Source of the DNA: Trebouxia sp. TZW2008
Taxonomy: Eukaryota > Chlorophyta > Trebouxiophyceae > Trebouxiales > Trebouxiaceae
NCBI GenBank assembly: GCA_002118135.1
Contig: BDIU01000412.1
Location: 252,664 to 316,663, forward strand
Direction of reading: 5' to 3'
Length of the DNA stretch: 64,000 nt
Part shown: positions 12,501 to 22,800 of the stretch, piece by piece
Layout of the letters: each line of letters starts with the position of its first letter
How positions within the stretch are numbered: position 1 is the stretch's first letter
The notes under the pieces: model-generated
Told to the model about the DNA's origin: nothing
The model's input: only the letters and a program-made list of their open reading frames with translations
Databases searched by the model: none
Translations under genes and position numbers: made by a program

Positions 12501-15500
12501 GACTGGAGCCTGAAGACATTGAAAACTGTGGTTATTGCTGCCATGCTTTCAGCTTGAAAAGGGTGTACACGGTGCAGATCCACTGTTTCTTGGCTTCCTG
12601 TGAGAATATGAGTGATAACAAGGGCATGCTATCGTCTGACGCAGTACAATTCACAACCTTGATTGCACAACACTGTGTGTGTGCTGCAGATCCACTTCAT
12701 CTCGGTGTGTTGTGAGAACATGGTTGATGGCAAGGGCATGTGACGTGACAAAATGCACAACCTTGATTGCACAACATTATGTATGCTGCAGATCCACTTC
12801 ATCTCGGCGTCCTGTGAGAACATGATTGATGGCAAGGGCATGCTGCCAGGCGATGTCCTGACAGCTTCCAATGGCAAGACTGTAGAGGTGAGTTCTGTAT
12901 GTATACCATGTGTGAAGCAAATCTTTGCACAGGCTGCTCCTTCGGACAAAGGCTCCCATCATGACGCTTGACAGCGTAGACTTTTGAGTTTTACTTTTTA
13001 CAATGTATGAAGTGAAGCTTGTTGAGCTTTTAGTCAGAAACACATGCCAACGCAAGACTCGTGTCTTTGGTGATTGTCAAATGCCATAAGCTGCTCTCTT
13101 CAGATACAGATGGCACTTGCATTCTGTAGCAAACCAAGATAGGGTACTGATAGTGCTGGTGCAAGCAACATAGAGACATGTGCCTTTGCAGTACTCGTAA
13201 GATGCCATCAATGGTTGTCAAATGCCATTAGCAGCTCTCCTCAGATACTGTTGGCTGCTGCATTGTGTGGCAAGGCAAGCAAGAACCACATATTGATGAT
13301 GCTGGTCACATGCAGTCAATAAGGCTGATCTAATATGCTGAAATGCTCAGCAATGCCCTTTCAATTGTATCCACAGTGCTAATTTGGCAAGAGAGTGCGG
13401 AATCTTGATTGAAGCGATGAGCGTGAGTGCCAAGCAATGCTGATCAACTACCACTTGAAGCGCTAACCCAGAAAGACATCAATAAAATGTCCAAGGTCAT
13501 GAAACACAAGACTCACCTCTATACAGGTTGGGAACACAGATGCAGAGGGCAGGCTGACCCTAGCAGATGCCCTAGTATATGCCGAGACCAACTGCAAGGC
13601 AGAAGCTATCATAGACGTGGCTACTTTGACTGGCGCGTGCATCGTAGCTCTGGGCACCAGCATTGGTGGCATGTTCAGCCCCAACCAACAGATGATTTCC
13701 CAGCTCAAAACAGCTGGATCCAAAACAGGTGAGAGCAACTGCAACATGTCGAGAAAACCACAAGCTGGAAGTATGCAAATTTGAGGAGAGCGACTGCAGC
13801 ATGTCAGGAAACCTGCACACTTCCAAGACAGCTGCTTCACAAGGCGTGAGAGCAGTTGAGGTAAGAAGAACTGTCAGGCAGAAACTATCATTGACATTGC
13901 CAGCTCAACCGGTGCATGCATGGTAGCTCTGGGCACCAGCATTGGTGGAATGTTCAGCCCCAACCATCAGATGATTTCCCGGCTGAAAAAAGCCGGCTCA
14001 AAAACAGGTGAGAGCAACAAGACTTGATTGTATATTCTGCAAAATTGTGAAACACCTAGCTCCAAAACAGGTGTAGAGAAGTGCAACACATCTTGAAATC
14101 AGCAGAGTTGAAGGACAGCTGGGTTCAAAACAAGTAAAAACTGCAACATAGCAGGGAAACCGCAAAGATTGATTGCAAGATGGATGAGCCCTCAAGACAA
14201 GTTCAGGAGCCGCATCCCACATTCAAGACTGTTTTGGCACAGGCGCAACGGTCACGCAAAAGCGTAGTGTTCACTGTTTTGCTTGTCAGGTGAAAGGCTA
14301 TGGCAGCTGCCTTTGTAGTTTTGCTAAGTCAAAGCGTTTTGGATGTCAAGGGTTCTGTGACTGTTAGAAAGTCTATTGACCATGGTCAGCAGGTAGGCAG
14401 GATGGCGCCGCTTCACACCGTCTAATCAGGACTATTTCTGCATGGGCATATTCAAAAGTGTGATCATTGTTGCCTTGCTCACCCGCTGAGATTCCTATGG
14501 CAGCTGCTTTTGTAATCAGCACAAGAGGGCTGCTGGTCATAGCTTACTCATCTCCTGATGGCGATATGATCATTTTTCTGCTCGTCACAAACAGGCTGGA
14601 TAACAGGGGTGTGATTGCTCATGTACCTGTGTATCAGGCAGCCTTGTAGCAGCTCAAGGAAGGACACAAGGCTGTATGCATACAGGTCATTTTCAAAATT
14701 GCCCGTAAGCCTGTTGCATTGCACATAGGTGAGAAGCTGCGGCAGCAGCCAATTGGTTTGTCCAAGCAGGACTGTTTGTGCATATGCATAATGGCGTCAC
14801 CTTGAAACGGCGTATTTGTTATTCTGCTCATGAGGTGAGGAACAAAATCAGCTGCTCTGCAAGCTGACGCGTAATGGTGTTTTTTGCATAGCATAATGAT
14901 CAATGCAGACATTGTATTTTCATTGATCTGCTGATCAGGTGAGGAAGTATGACAGCTGCTCTTCAAGCTGACAAGTAATAATTGTCTCTCCATAGTACAA
15001 TGGCCGATGCTGAGTGTAATGTCGCTGCTCTGCTGTTCAGGTGAGAAGCTATGGCAACTGCCATTGGAGGATGACTACGTGGAACTTTTCAAGAGCCCCA
15101 TTGCGGACATGAATAATGTAGGAGGGCGCTTTGCAGGGGCTATCACAGCAGCCCTGTTCCTTAGGGAGTATGTAGACACAGAGAAGGTATGACCATGCAG
15201 CTTGGACTGCTTCTATGCAATGTGATTTTTTGAAGGATAATACAATAGTAATATTTGCATTTTTCCAGCACATGTGCTAGATGTGTGTGGCGCAAGCCCT
15301 ATCTTGCCAGGTTGGCTTGTCATGAGCATCATGTGATTGTTTTGATGACAAGTAATGGGGACAGATTCATGTCCCTGACTTGCACTGCTTCGCTCTGGTT
15401 GTCATCATGCCACATCTTTTGTATTGCCACCAAAAAAATTGTGTGAGAGCATGTCGACGTCTTGCTGCTGTCAGTACATTTGCACAGAGCGCCCCTTAGT

Positions 15501-15799
15501 ACTGTGAGAATCCCATTGTGCTTTAATTGTCACCATTTGTCATGTGATGTGATGTATAAACAACGTGCACCTCAAGGCTAGCTGCTGTTGGAGATTGAAT
15601 GAAGCTTGACTGGTGCACTACTCAAAAACAAGAAGAGATATTCGTGCCCGAGCTTGTGGGTTTCACAGAAAAGTGTTTGTTGCAGATTCCATGGGCTCAC
15701 CTTGACATCGCTGGAGCAGCTTGGGATCACAAAGCACATCTTGCAACAGGGTTTGGTGCGCAGACATTGGCAGAGTGGGCAATTGCTCAGGGCCAATGA
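6524..15799 (+). CDS. LAP: Leucine aminopeptidase (M17 family), 12 exons
   Basis: Exons: 6524-6595, 6871-6985, 8225-8331, 8761-8874, 9400-9480, 9976-10181, 10781-10989, 12074-12246, 12792-12887, 13527-13728, 15041-15186 and 15686-15799 (stop TGA); all phases agree, giving 544 aa. The enzyme removes N-terminal residues such as Leu from peptides, as a hexamer with two metal ions. Seen: [12 protein letters not shown] near the N-terminus; KGLTFDSGG with metal-binding Lys/Asp; [14 protein letters not shown]; the M17 signature [18 protein letters not shown]; and a C-terminal DIAGAAW...ATGFGAQTL block. The first exon ([12 protein letters not shown]..., gccATGG context) is Arg-rich without acidic residues, which suits an organelle targeting peptide. 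An alternative 5' exon running to 6787 is possible. The introns carry many exon echoes, but the assembled frame is intact. Confidence 0.88.
7614..8224 (+). repeat. Acceptor-side echoes of LAP exon 8225-8331
   Basis: Decoy exon starts lie at about 7614, 7824 and 8015 before the real one at 8225, spaced about 200 bp. Each repeats 'gtcaacatg..gaaggtgaagc', then the region encoding [11 protein letters not shown], with stops or substitutions. The intervening intron sequence is repeated too. A donor-side copy of the exon end (ADFKAN|gtcagtgc) sits at about 8405-8435. Confidence 0.8.
9518..9602 (+). repeat. CATCG pentanucleotide microsatellite
   Basis: About 17 units of catcg/cattg in the LAP intron after exon 9400-9480. 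Interruptions (cattg) are concentrated in the first half; the 3' half is pure. Confidence 0.95.
10182..10560 (+). repeat. Donor-side echoes of LAP exon 9976-10181
   Basis: The exon end encoding ALAKGATVA recurs at about 10268-10296, 10330-10362, 10466-10500 and 10525-10560, drifting progressively from 'ctagccaaaggggc' to 'ctaaccaaagagg'. Flanking intron text (gatgtctgtccaagc) is repeated with it. Confidence 0.75.
10608..10740 (+). repeat. Acceptor-side echo of LAP exon 10781-10989
   Basis: A nearly complete copy of the exon start ([22 protein letters not shown]) with a gtgtgcag acceptor, about 136 bp upstream of the real one. It ends in a frameshift shortly after. Confidence 0.85.
11060..11600 (+). 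repeat. Donor-side echoes of LAP exon 10781-10989
   Basis: Three further copies of the exon end ([25 protein letters not shown]) lie at about 11083-11166, 11257-11342 and 11515-11575. The first two retain a long open frame and a donor-like aaag|gtg; the third is degenerate. Confidence 0.85.
11855..12073 (+). repeat. Acceptor-side echoes of LAP exon 12074-12246
   Basis: Two degraded copies of the exon that carries the KGLTFDSGG metal site. The better one (about 11862-11972) reads [18 protein letters not shown] before losing frame. A shorter remnant is at about 11997-12035. Confidence 0.8.
12557..12791 (+). repeat. Acceptor-side echoes of LAP exon 12792-12887
   Basis: Two copies of 'gcagatccacttcatctcg..tgtgagaacatg', at about 12570-12625 and 12688-12742, precede the functional exon ([16 protein letters not shown]). 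They break off within 20 codons. Confidence 0.8.
13868..14012 (+). repeat. Open-frame duplicate of LAP exon 13527-13728 (3' two thirds)
   Basis: This copy encodes [19 protein letters not shown] followed by [18 protein letters not shown], with no stop and an aacag|gtgag donor identical to the real one. A cag precedes it (13869-13876 region). It lacks the NTDAEGRL part, so replacing the real exon would destroy the metal site. Shorter, more decayed remnants of the same exon end lie at 13780-13860 and 14040-14090. Confidence 0.85.
14280..15040 (+). repeat. Acceptor-side echoes of LAP exon 15041-15186
   Basis: About five remnants (near 14290, 14479, 14729, 14835 and 14939) of 'tcaggtgagaagctatggcagctgcc' with tgctcat/tgctgatcag upstream. 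None keeps the frame beyond a few codons. The sixth, at 15041, is functional. Confidence 0.65.
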
Positions 15800-15971
15800 A
15801 CACCAGTGCCCATACTGTGATGTTGCAATATATGTCGACATTAGAGATAATGTCTCAGATACGCATATCTTTGTCAATGCTATGGAGATAGGAACGATCA
15901 TGCCATCAATGCTCTGCCTTGCTCCTTGGGAGGTCATAATGTGTCGCCATCACACTGCACAGTTGCTAGCC

Positions 15972-16001
15972 TGTAAAGCCAGCAGGAATGCCCTTTTGTA
16001 A
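15972..16001 (+). terminator. Possible TGTAA polyadenylation signals of LAP
   Basis: TGTAA occurs at 15972-15976 and 15997-16001, about 175-200 bp after the LAP stop. TGTAA is the usual chlorophyte poly(A) signal. The motif is short, so this is suggestive only. Confidence 0.3.
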
Positions 16002-16077
16002 AGTGTGATTGTTGATAGGTGCTTACTGCCAGCACAGACACTTGTTCACAAGCCTGTCACCATAAATGCTTAGTGTG

Positions 16078-17298
16078 TCAATCATTAAACTTAGTCATGC
16101 AATCTATTGCGCAAATCTGCATCAAATTCGGCCAACGCTTTTGCAACCAACTTGGGTGAACACCCTGCTCTAAAGCTGCAAGGGGAAGGTACTTTCCATC
16201 TGCGAGCCTTACAATCCTGTGTGGTCCTAAGTAGTTCCTTGATATATCTATGACACTTACAACAGGTAAGTCCACTGTAAAGAGGATATCTAGAGCATGC
16301 ACATCAAGATTATTGCCACACTGGTTGAGGTACCTCAAACAGGGCCACTGCCCTTGAGCAAAGTGCTGCATTGCCTGGCAATCTAAGTCAGCAAAGTTCA
16401 TGTGCAAACTCGACAGGTGAAGCCATTCAGCTTTGACCAGATGACTCAGTGCCTCTTTTGCAAGGCAGCTCGAAGTCAGATTGAGATCTGCAAGGCATGA
16501 CCATGGTGCTTGGCATAGTTCGCGCATGTTTTGAGGGTTCAGATTGCAGCTATCCAAGTTCAAGTGAACCAAGCGAGGCCATTGACTCTGAGCCAGATCA
16601 TGAAAAGCTTTCTGCTGTGCTGCTGCAATGGCCTCTGATGAAGACAGCAGCATCTTATCTTCAGCAACCAAAGCGCCCTGAAGGTCAAGCCATTCCAGCA
16701 ATGGCCATGATGCTTTCTTGAATTGTGCAAGAGCTGACGTTGGAAAGTCATTGCAGGAAAGGTCTAAATGCGTCAAGCAAGGCCATTGGCCCTTGACAAG
16801 TTGTGTCAGAGCTGACACTTCCAGACGAGCAAGGTGCAGGGTTAATGACTGTAGTTTTGGCAAGCTTGTACTAGTCAAATATTCGGCAGCTGTTTCGCCT
16901 GCTAGCGCTACGTTGACGATGATCAACGATGTGAGTGACGGCCAGGACGCTGGAGTGCTGACTTTTGGAAAACGTACATCAGAAGCTCGGAACTCTGCAA
17001 GAACTAAGATCTGCAGCAAGGGCCAAGAAACTTGGCAAAGACTTTGTATAACGCCACCGTCTCTGAACTGTACGAGTCGTAGCCTCTTGAGTCCGGTCCA
17101 TCTGCCACTGGCAAGCAATTTTGCGTATGCAACCTCGGACTTCCGCTCAAGTAGTTCTATTGCCACTCCTGTTATACTGCGTTCTACTGCACGACGACAC
17201 CGTCTACAAGAGGCTCTCAGAGGCTTGAGCGTTCTCATAGGTATGCAAATCAGCAGTTGGGGCACTGATTCCATGAGGTTAAGTAAATCCATCGGCAA
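16078..17298 (-). CDS. Intronless leucine-rich-repeat protein, possible F-box
   Basis: A single uninterrupted 406-codon frame, with an ATG at 17298 followed closely by a second Met. About residues 5-45 (LLNLMESVPQLL...LRASCRRCRRAV) resemble a degenerate F-box, which is inference. From about residue 65 onward there are eight or nine LRRs of 24-30 residues with the phrasing 'W P x L x x L x L', for example QWPCLTHLDLSCNDF, SWPLLEWLDLQGA and QWPRLVHLNLDSCNL. There is no signal peptide or membrane segment, so it is presumably an intracellular protein-interaction scaffold, possibly a substrate adaptor. Proteins of this style form large families in trebouxiophyte algae. It contains no tandem echoes, unlike its intron-rich neighbours. 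The exact function cannot be assigned. Confidence 0.85.
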   Translation of the reverse strand: MPMDLLNLMESVPQLLICIPMRTLKPLRASCRRCRRAVERSITGVAIELLERKSEVAYAKLLASGRWTGLKRLRLVQFRDGGVIQSLCQVSWPLLQILVLAEFRASDVRFPKVSTPASWPSLTSLIIVNVALAGETAAEYLTSTSLPKLQSLTLHLARLEVSALTQLVKGQWPCLTHLDLSCNDFPTSALAQFKKASWPLLEWLDLQGALVAEDKMLLSSSEAIAAAQQKAFHDLAQSQWPRLVHLNLDSCNLNPQNMRELCQAPWSCLADLNLTSSCLAKEALSHLVKAEWLHLSSLHMNFADLDCQAMQHFAQGQWPCLRYLNQCGNNLDVHALDILFTVDLPVVSVIDISRNYLGPHRIVRLADGKYLPLAALEQGVHPSWLQKRWPNLMQICAIDCMTKFND

Positions 17299-17950
17299 GC
17301 TGTCCGCTGGCGGTGCTGCGGGGGAATCAGGCAGATCAAGGTGGCATTACACTTCTGCAGCAGACGGTCACGACGTACGACTAGCAACTTTTGATTGCAA
17401 CTGCTCAAGCGCTGTCAAGAAGTCAGGCACCCGACGGCGTTCTCGATGTCAGCGCTTCGGTCTGCGCTTCTGATGTCCTGACGCTAGACTGATGTGCTTT
17501 CACGCGCACGCGCAGCGTCAAGCGTGCCGAGCGTTACTTTTTCGAGTTGCGCGGAATCTGGTTTGCTGACAGCAGCCTTGCAGGTTACCTGAGACTCGTA
17601 TGTAGGTGCGACAACGCTTGCGTAGAAACCTTCGTCGAGACACAAGATCTTGCAGTATCGCTGCTGTCGTAGAAGTCCGGCGGACATTTTGTGAAGACGC
17701 TGTAAACAGGTACGGCGCTTTCTTGCCAGATCTCTGCAATTATGCATGCCTACTGTAGAAAAGGTGCACGTTGCGCAATTGCTTGCCGAATACTCCGTAA
17801 CAAGGACATTCGCGTATTTGCACTTCCTGAAGGCCGTAGCAGCGCCATGCGCGGTAGCACAAGAGGGTTCCGACACAAGCAAAAGTCGCTGCAGGTGTCG
17901 ACACATATTCGACAGCAATTCCGAAACAAGCCTAGATACAGCCAGCAGCG
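17299..17950. other. Divergent intergenic region, LRR gene and 17951 gene
   Basis: About 650 bp between two start codons facing away from each other, likely holding both promoters. Open frames on both strands (for example minus 17484-17966) have no recognisable family content. Confidence 0.5.
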
Positions 17951-19250
17951 ATGAGCTACCGCTCAATCGGAGGGAATGAATGGCGCGATCTAGGAACTAC
18001 CGGGGAGGGTCGATCCGGACCTGCCGAGACTCGCGGCCTCCCAACTGTTCACAGCAACACCATGTACGGCAAAAGCGAGCACGAGACAGGCTTTGGACGC
18101 CGCAGCGGCTACACGGTACGTCCACGTTGGCTCGTTTGGAGCGCTAGCCCAATGCTTTCGGTAGCATCATCGTGTCGGGTGGTCGCTGGACCGACTTACT
18201 CGTGCTGTCCAGGGTCTGGGCATGGGACACATTGGAGCCGGTGGGTATTCATCGCAAAACAGTACTCGCCGCCCTATAAGGCAGAAAGCATCCAGCACTC
18301 AAGATCCGGACATCAACGTCAGCCCAATGTTGCAAAGGAGTGATTCATTCAGCTCTTTCACAGGTCAGCAAACAGGTTTCAGTGGCACCAAAACCAAAGC
18401 AAACTTTGCAGGCAGCAGCAGACAGAGTGCTCAGAACCAGCCCATATGTAAGAGGGAGGCCTTCTATGTTGTAGAGGTAGGCACAATTTACTACCCAAAA
18501 CTCAATGACATTCCAGTTGAGTTAGTGTTTTCAGGCTGAATGTTCTGTTGCCAAAGTCTTTATCATGATCTGTCTGATTTAGTTGTGTGTCATCTGAGTT
18601 CAAGCTATCAAAAAAGCTTGTCAATATGCTTGCGGTTGACCCTTTCTGCACGTCAGCTCAAGTATCAACATTTGTGACCAGCATGTGTCACTCCAAGAGA
18701 TCATTAAGCATTGATTGGTTCCTGCAGGATCGCCCAGTCATCATTGCGAGGACACAATTCATCCGTGAGCATCGCTTCTATGAAGTGGTGAGTCATTTGC
18801 TTTCAAGTTTGATGTCTGGTGTGGATGCATGGACTTAGCTGATCGCACGTCTGTCTGAATGCATTGCCTATGCAAGTGTCTGTACGCTATGTCTTTTGGT
18901 ATACACTCACTGGAGTTGCTGGCTGCATGCTTTACTGCAAGTTGACCAACAGCCTTTGATTGCACTATCATGAGGCGCATTTCTGCTGTGTACAGGAGTT
19001 TGTCAAGGAGACATACTTCAATAGCGAGCGTGAGCTGATCAATGACCAACCAGAGGAGATTGTTGAGCAGAAAGAGAGGATCATTCAGACCACACAACCC
19101 AACCCATGTGCATGTGTGACTGGTGATGAGTACGGCATCCAGGGTTTCTCAGGCCTTCAGAGGTCACGGCGCGGCAGTCTGACTGAGGGCAACATCGGTC
19201 ACTCCAACTTGCCAAGATCTCGCAGGAACAGTCAACAGGAGATGTTCTAG
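17951..19250 (+). CDS. Unrecognised four-exon protein, 247 aa
   Basis: Exons 17951-18115, 18213-18476, 18728-18787 and 18996-19250 join in phase 0 with clean gt/ag sites and end at TAG. The N-terminal half is Gly/Ser/Arg-rich and low in complexity (GYSSQNSTRRP, SDSFSSFTGQQTGF). The middle is a charged segment (REAFYVVEDRPVIIARTQF, IREHRFYEV, EFVKETYFNSERELI) that looks like a folded or coiled element. The tail has SRRGSLTEG and SRRNSQQEMF, two RRxS-type kinase-like sites. I see no signal peptide, membrane span or known domain and do not recognise the family. Its introns are short and free of echoes, a contrast with neighbouring genes. Confidence 0.7.
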
Positions 19251-19898
19251 GGCTTCACTGCCTAGCAGTATCAGCAAAATGTATGCTTCGAGAGATTGGG
19301 CAGTAGGCTGCTTTGTATGTATGGTGCCAAGGCGTCAAAGGATTTGTCAGTCGTGAAGGTGTGTGTGGGTGACGCTAGCAGTTTGTTTGCAGAAAGCAGA
19401 CAACATTACATTGTCTTTAAAAGAAGCAGAGCTGTCAAAAGCATGCAAATCATGACTCAGTTTGACATGCAAGCAGAGGAAACAGCAGAACAGGCAATTC
19501 ATGTCATATTCATTCGCATGTATCATTTCTTAAAGCAAAGCCTGTCATGTTGCAACAAGGTTGCGATGCAAGCTCTGACTGGCATCCGAATCATTTCGAA
19601 TGATGGTGGCGTTATGGTGCTATTTCAGCAGCGCTCCTTCCAGCAGCGTTTCTGATAATGAACCAACCCTTTTGGCATTTCGTTTATCACGAGGATATGT
19701 CATGTACAGACCTGCAGGGAAAGAAGGGCGCATGTTTATTTCACTAGGAGCAATTGAAGATGAATCCTTGACTGCATAGTGATAGACATGCCATTCGAAA
19801 GGCTGTGAAAATTGCTGAAAGTTGCCTTTTGGTGCGTGGCACCATAGGCCAAAGCAGCGAGTTTGTGCGGTGAAAAAATTTGGGCCGTGCAGCGTAGG
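19251..19898. other. Convergent 3' flanks
   Basis: This lies between the stop of the 17951 gene and the 3' end of the MFS gene on the other strand. An open frame at 19296-19655 has no recognisable features; I treat the stretch as 3' UTR or intergenic. Confidence 0.45.
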
Positions 19899-22800
19899 TC
19901 ATGATATGCATACAGCACGAGAGCATGAACAGCACCAAGATACTACTTGCAAAGCGTTGCAGTCGTGATAAGATGCTAACGCATTCCTCAGGCATAAGCT
20001 CTCTACCCACCAACTACAATAAACAAAGACAAAGACAAACACAACGACACGACAGATGCAAATGATGTGGTCGATGCCAATAGCATCAGTAGCGTAGCCT
20101 GAGAGAAAGAGAAGTCCTGGCATACCTGTATAAGACACGAGGCAAAGGGACCAAGGCACTAACAGGCACACCAACAGACTGTTGCCAAGTGCTCGCGCAT
20201 TTGCATGGTCCCGCTCAATATCCACTTCCCCAGAGGACACAACTCCCTTGAAGCCAAAACACCTCTCAGCCACAAGTCCTGCATGAATATTTCACTCATC
20301 TGCTGTTTTGCATGCATTGATAATGCAACCATGACAAGCAGCTCAAACTGACTGTGCTGGCGTAGCAGCAATGCAGAATGTACAGAGCAATCACAGCACC
20401 AGCCAAAACGATTACACTTGCAAGATCACACACACAGAAGAAAGCAAATCTCAGATCTGCAAGGCAGTGCTGGGAATGATCACATCTGCAGGCAAGGCGT
20501 GCCTATCAACAGGGGTAATACTGTTTTGGTATTGTTTTGCTGGGTGGGTGACCTCTCAAGCGCCAAGTTCTGAAGGAGGAGGGAGTTTGGGGCCAGGGTT
20601 TGGCAGAAGAGACCAGATTGAAGACGCAATGCATGACAAAAGCCATATTTGTTTGGTCTCTCGGGACTTAGGATTGGAGGCTTTTGAGACGTTTTCTTGT
20701 CCATCAGAATTCTGTCTAGGCATAAACATGGCCAATGTAATCGCCATGTTAAAGTTGTAGATAAGGATGATGCTGTCGAGCTGAAGGAGGAGATCAAGAA
20801 CATTGTCTGACTTGTTATTTCGAGGGTCGGCAGAAAAGACACACACCTACTAAGGGAGCAGCACAAGCAGCCACAGCTCCTTCAAAGGAGCGGTCAAACG
20901 CATACACTGTGGATCTCAGCTGCTCTGGTACAATGTCAGCAAACATGGCGCTGTTGTTGCTGCCACACCTACATGCACAGACTGCCTGTGTTGCCACTGC
21001 AAAATGTCCTGTCACGGCATAACCAGCTGCATGCCAGCTGATGCACAGGCTAAACAAAATCATGATCCGAGCATACAGACCCCTCATGCTAGTATCATTG
21101 TGGTCAGAGCGCACTCTAGCAACAGCACATATCTGAACAGTGCCAGCTGTCATGTTAAAAGGCATAAGCAGCTGCTGACCAGCCAATGCACAAGCCAAAC
21201 AGGAACATGACCAGAGGATACAGACTCTGCATGGCAGTTCTGTGACTACTCACATCTGCGGCTTGTCATTTAAAGGTAGAACAAGACCTTACCAGCTGAT
21301 ACATAAGCCAAAAAGGAACATGACCAGAGCGTACAGGCTCCTCATGGCGGTTCTGTGACCCACGTCATGCGTGGGAAGGCCCTTGAGCAGCAGGCAGGAG
21401 AGGGGCAGGGACAGCAGCACACTCAGCTGGGCTGTCACAATGCGCCCTGTGTTGGGCCACTTTTTTGACAGCACATCACCTGCACAGGCAACAAGAAGAA
21501 TCTGTACTTTTGTGAAGAATTGTTTGCTGATTTGCAGACGCGACTGCTATCACTGCTGTTGATGCCATCAAAAACAGCCACAAGTTGCGGCATTGTGATG
21601 ACAACACTTGTGGTATGTTGCTCAAACTGAATGTATTTGCATTGTGCAAAACAAACAGGCGACAGCACTCAATATACCATCTACATATCTCTGCAAGTTG
21701 TCAGTCTGCTGAGGGCATCATCAGCTTTCTGAAGTGAGCAAACTTGAAGGGACAAAGGTTTCAAGCACGGTATCAAGCGTACCAAGATATCCCCCAATAG
21801 CTGCTCCAATAGCACAGCCCCCAGCAAAGAGGGCCATGAGCACACTGGCAGAGTAGTCTGTGAAGCCCAGCAGCTGCAGCCATAGAGTGAAGAACACCAT
21901 TGCATTCCAAGGCGTGCTTCCAACAATCCCCTGTGGCAAGTGACACCAGACAATGACGCTTGGTGAGTGATTTGCAACAGCAAAGATTGTATAGCTTGTG
22001 AAGTCAGCACTAGCTGGCCAATGTCAGCAGAAAGCCTGTATACCAAGACAGCTAATTCAGAGTGCAGCATGCATGTCCTCTGGCTGTGTAACAATGTCTA
22101 GTATCTCACAGCGAGGTTGTTTACTTGCTTGCTGTCATGGTAAATGTCTGAAGTCTTACCTGCAGAATGATGATTTGGAAGGTGCGTATGTGCAGCACAG
22201 CTGAAATTTCCCGCCAAGCTTCCCTGAGCCGTGGGCCCCATCCAAGATTGGCATTCATTGCTGCCCTTCTGCAATCACCAACTTGGTCTGATCAGTGCAA
22301 GAACCAAAGCAGCAATGCGGTTGCTTCCCTTTGCAACAGCCTAAAATTGTTGTAATCGAATCGTCCTTACTGACAACTGCCATAGCAGTCAGAATACAGC
22401 AACTGGTTCACAACTGTACTGTCCTTAAGCCAAAATTGTCCTTACAACAAGTGTTCTTACAAGGAGAAGTCACTGTACATCTACTGCTGCTTGTCTGCAT
22501 CGATGACAAGAATTGACATAGGTCGCACGAACAGGCAAGCTGTCTTGTCAGCTTTTCATTGCACACTTGAAGTCAGGTTTGTTTTGAATGCAGCAGATGC
22601 ATGCAATCTGCTGACATGAAGAAAATAATGGAGGCGTGGTCAGTGAAAAACTTCATCAATCATGCAATACGCAGCAGTGATGACAGCTGATTTGGGCTCA
22701 ACAGAGTGCAACATGACTTGAAAGTGTCGCACAGACGCCAGGAACCTTGCTGGGACACAGCTGACAGCTGAGGCAGAACATTGTCAAACCATATGCTACA

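Noticed and set aside
16718..17473. A 251-codon plus-strand open frame
   Set aside because: It is antisense to the LRR gene, whose minus-strand frame shows clear LRR periodicity; the plus frame has no domain features.
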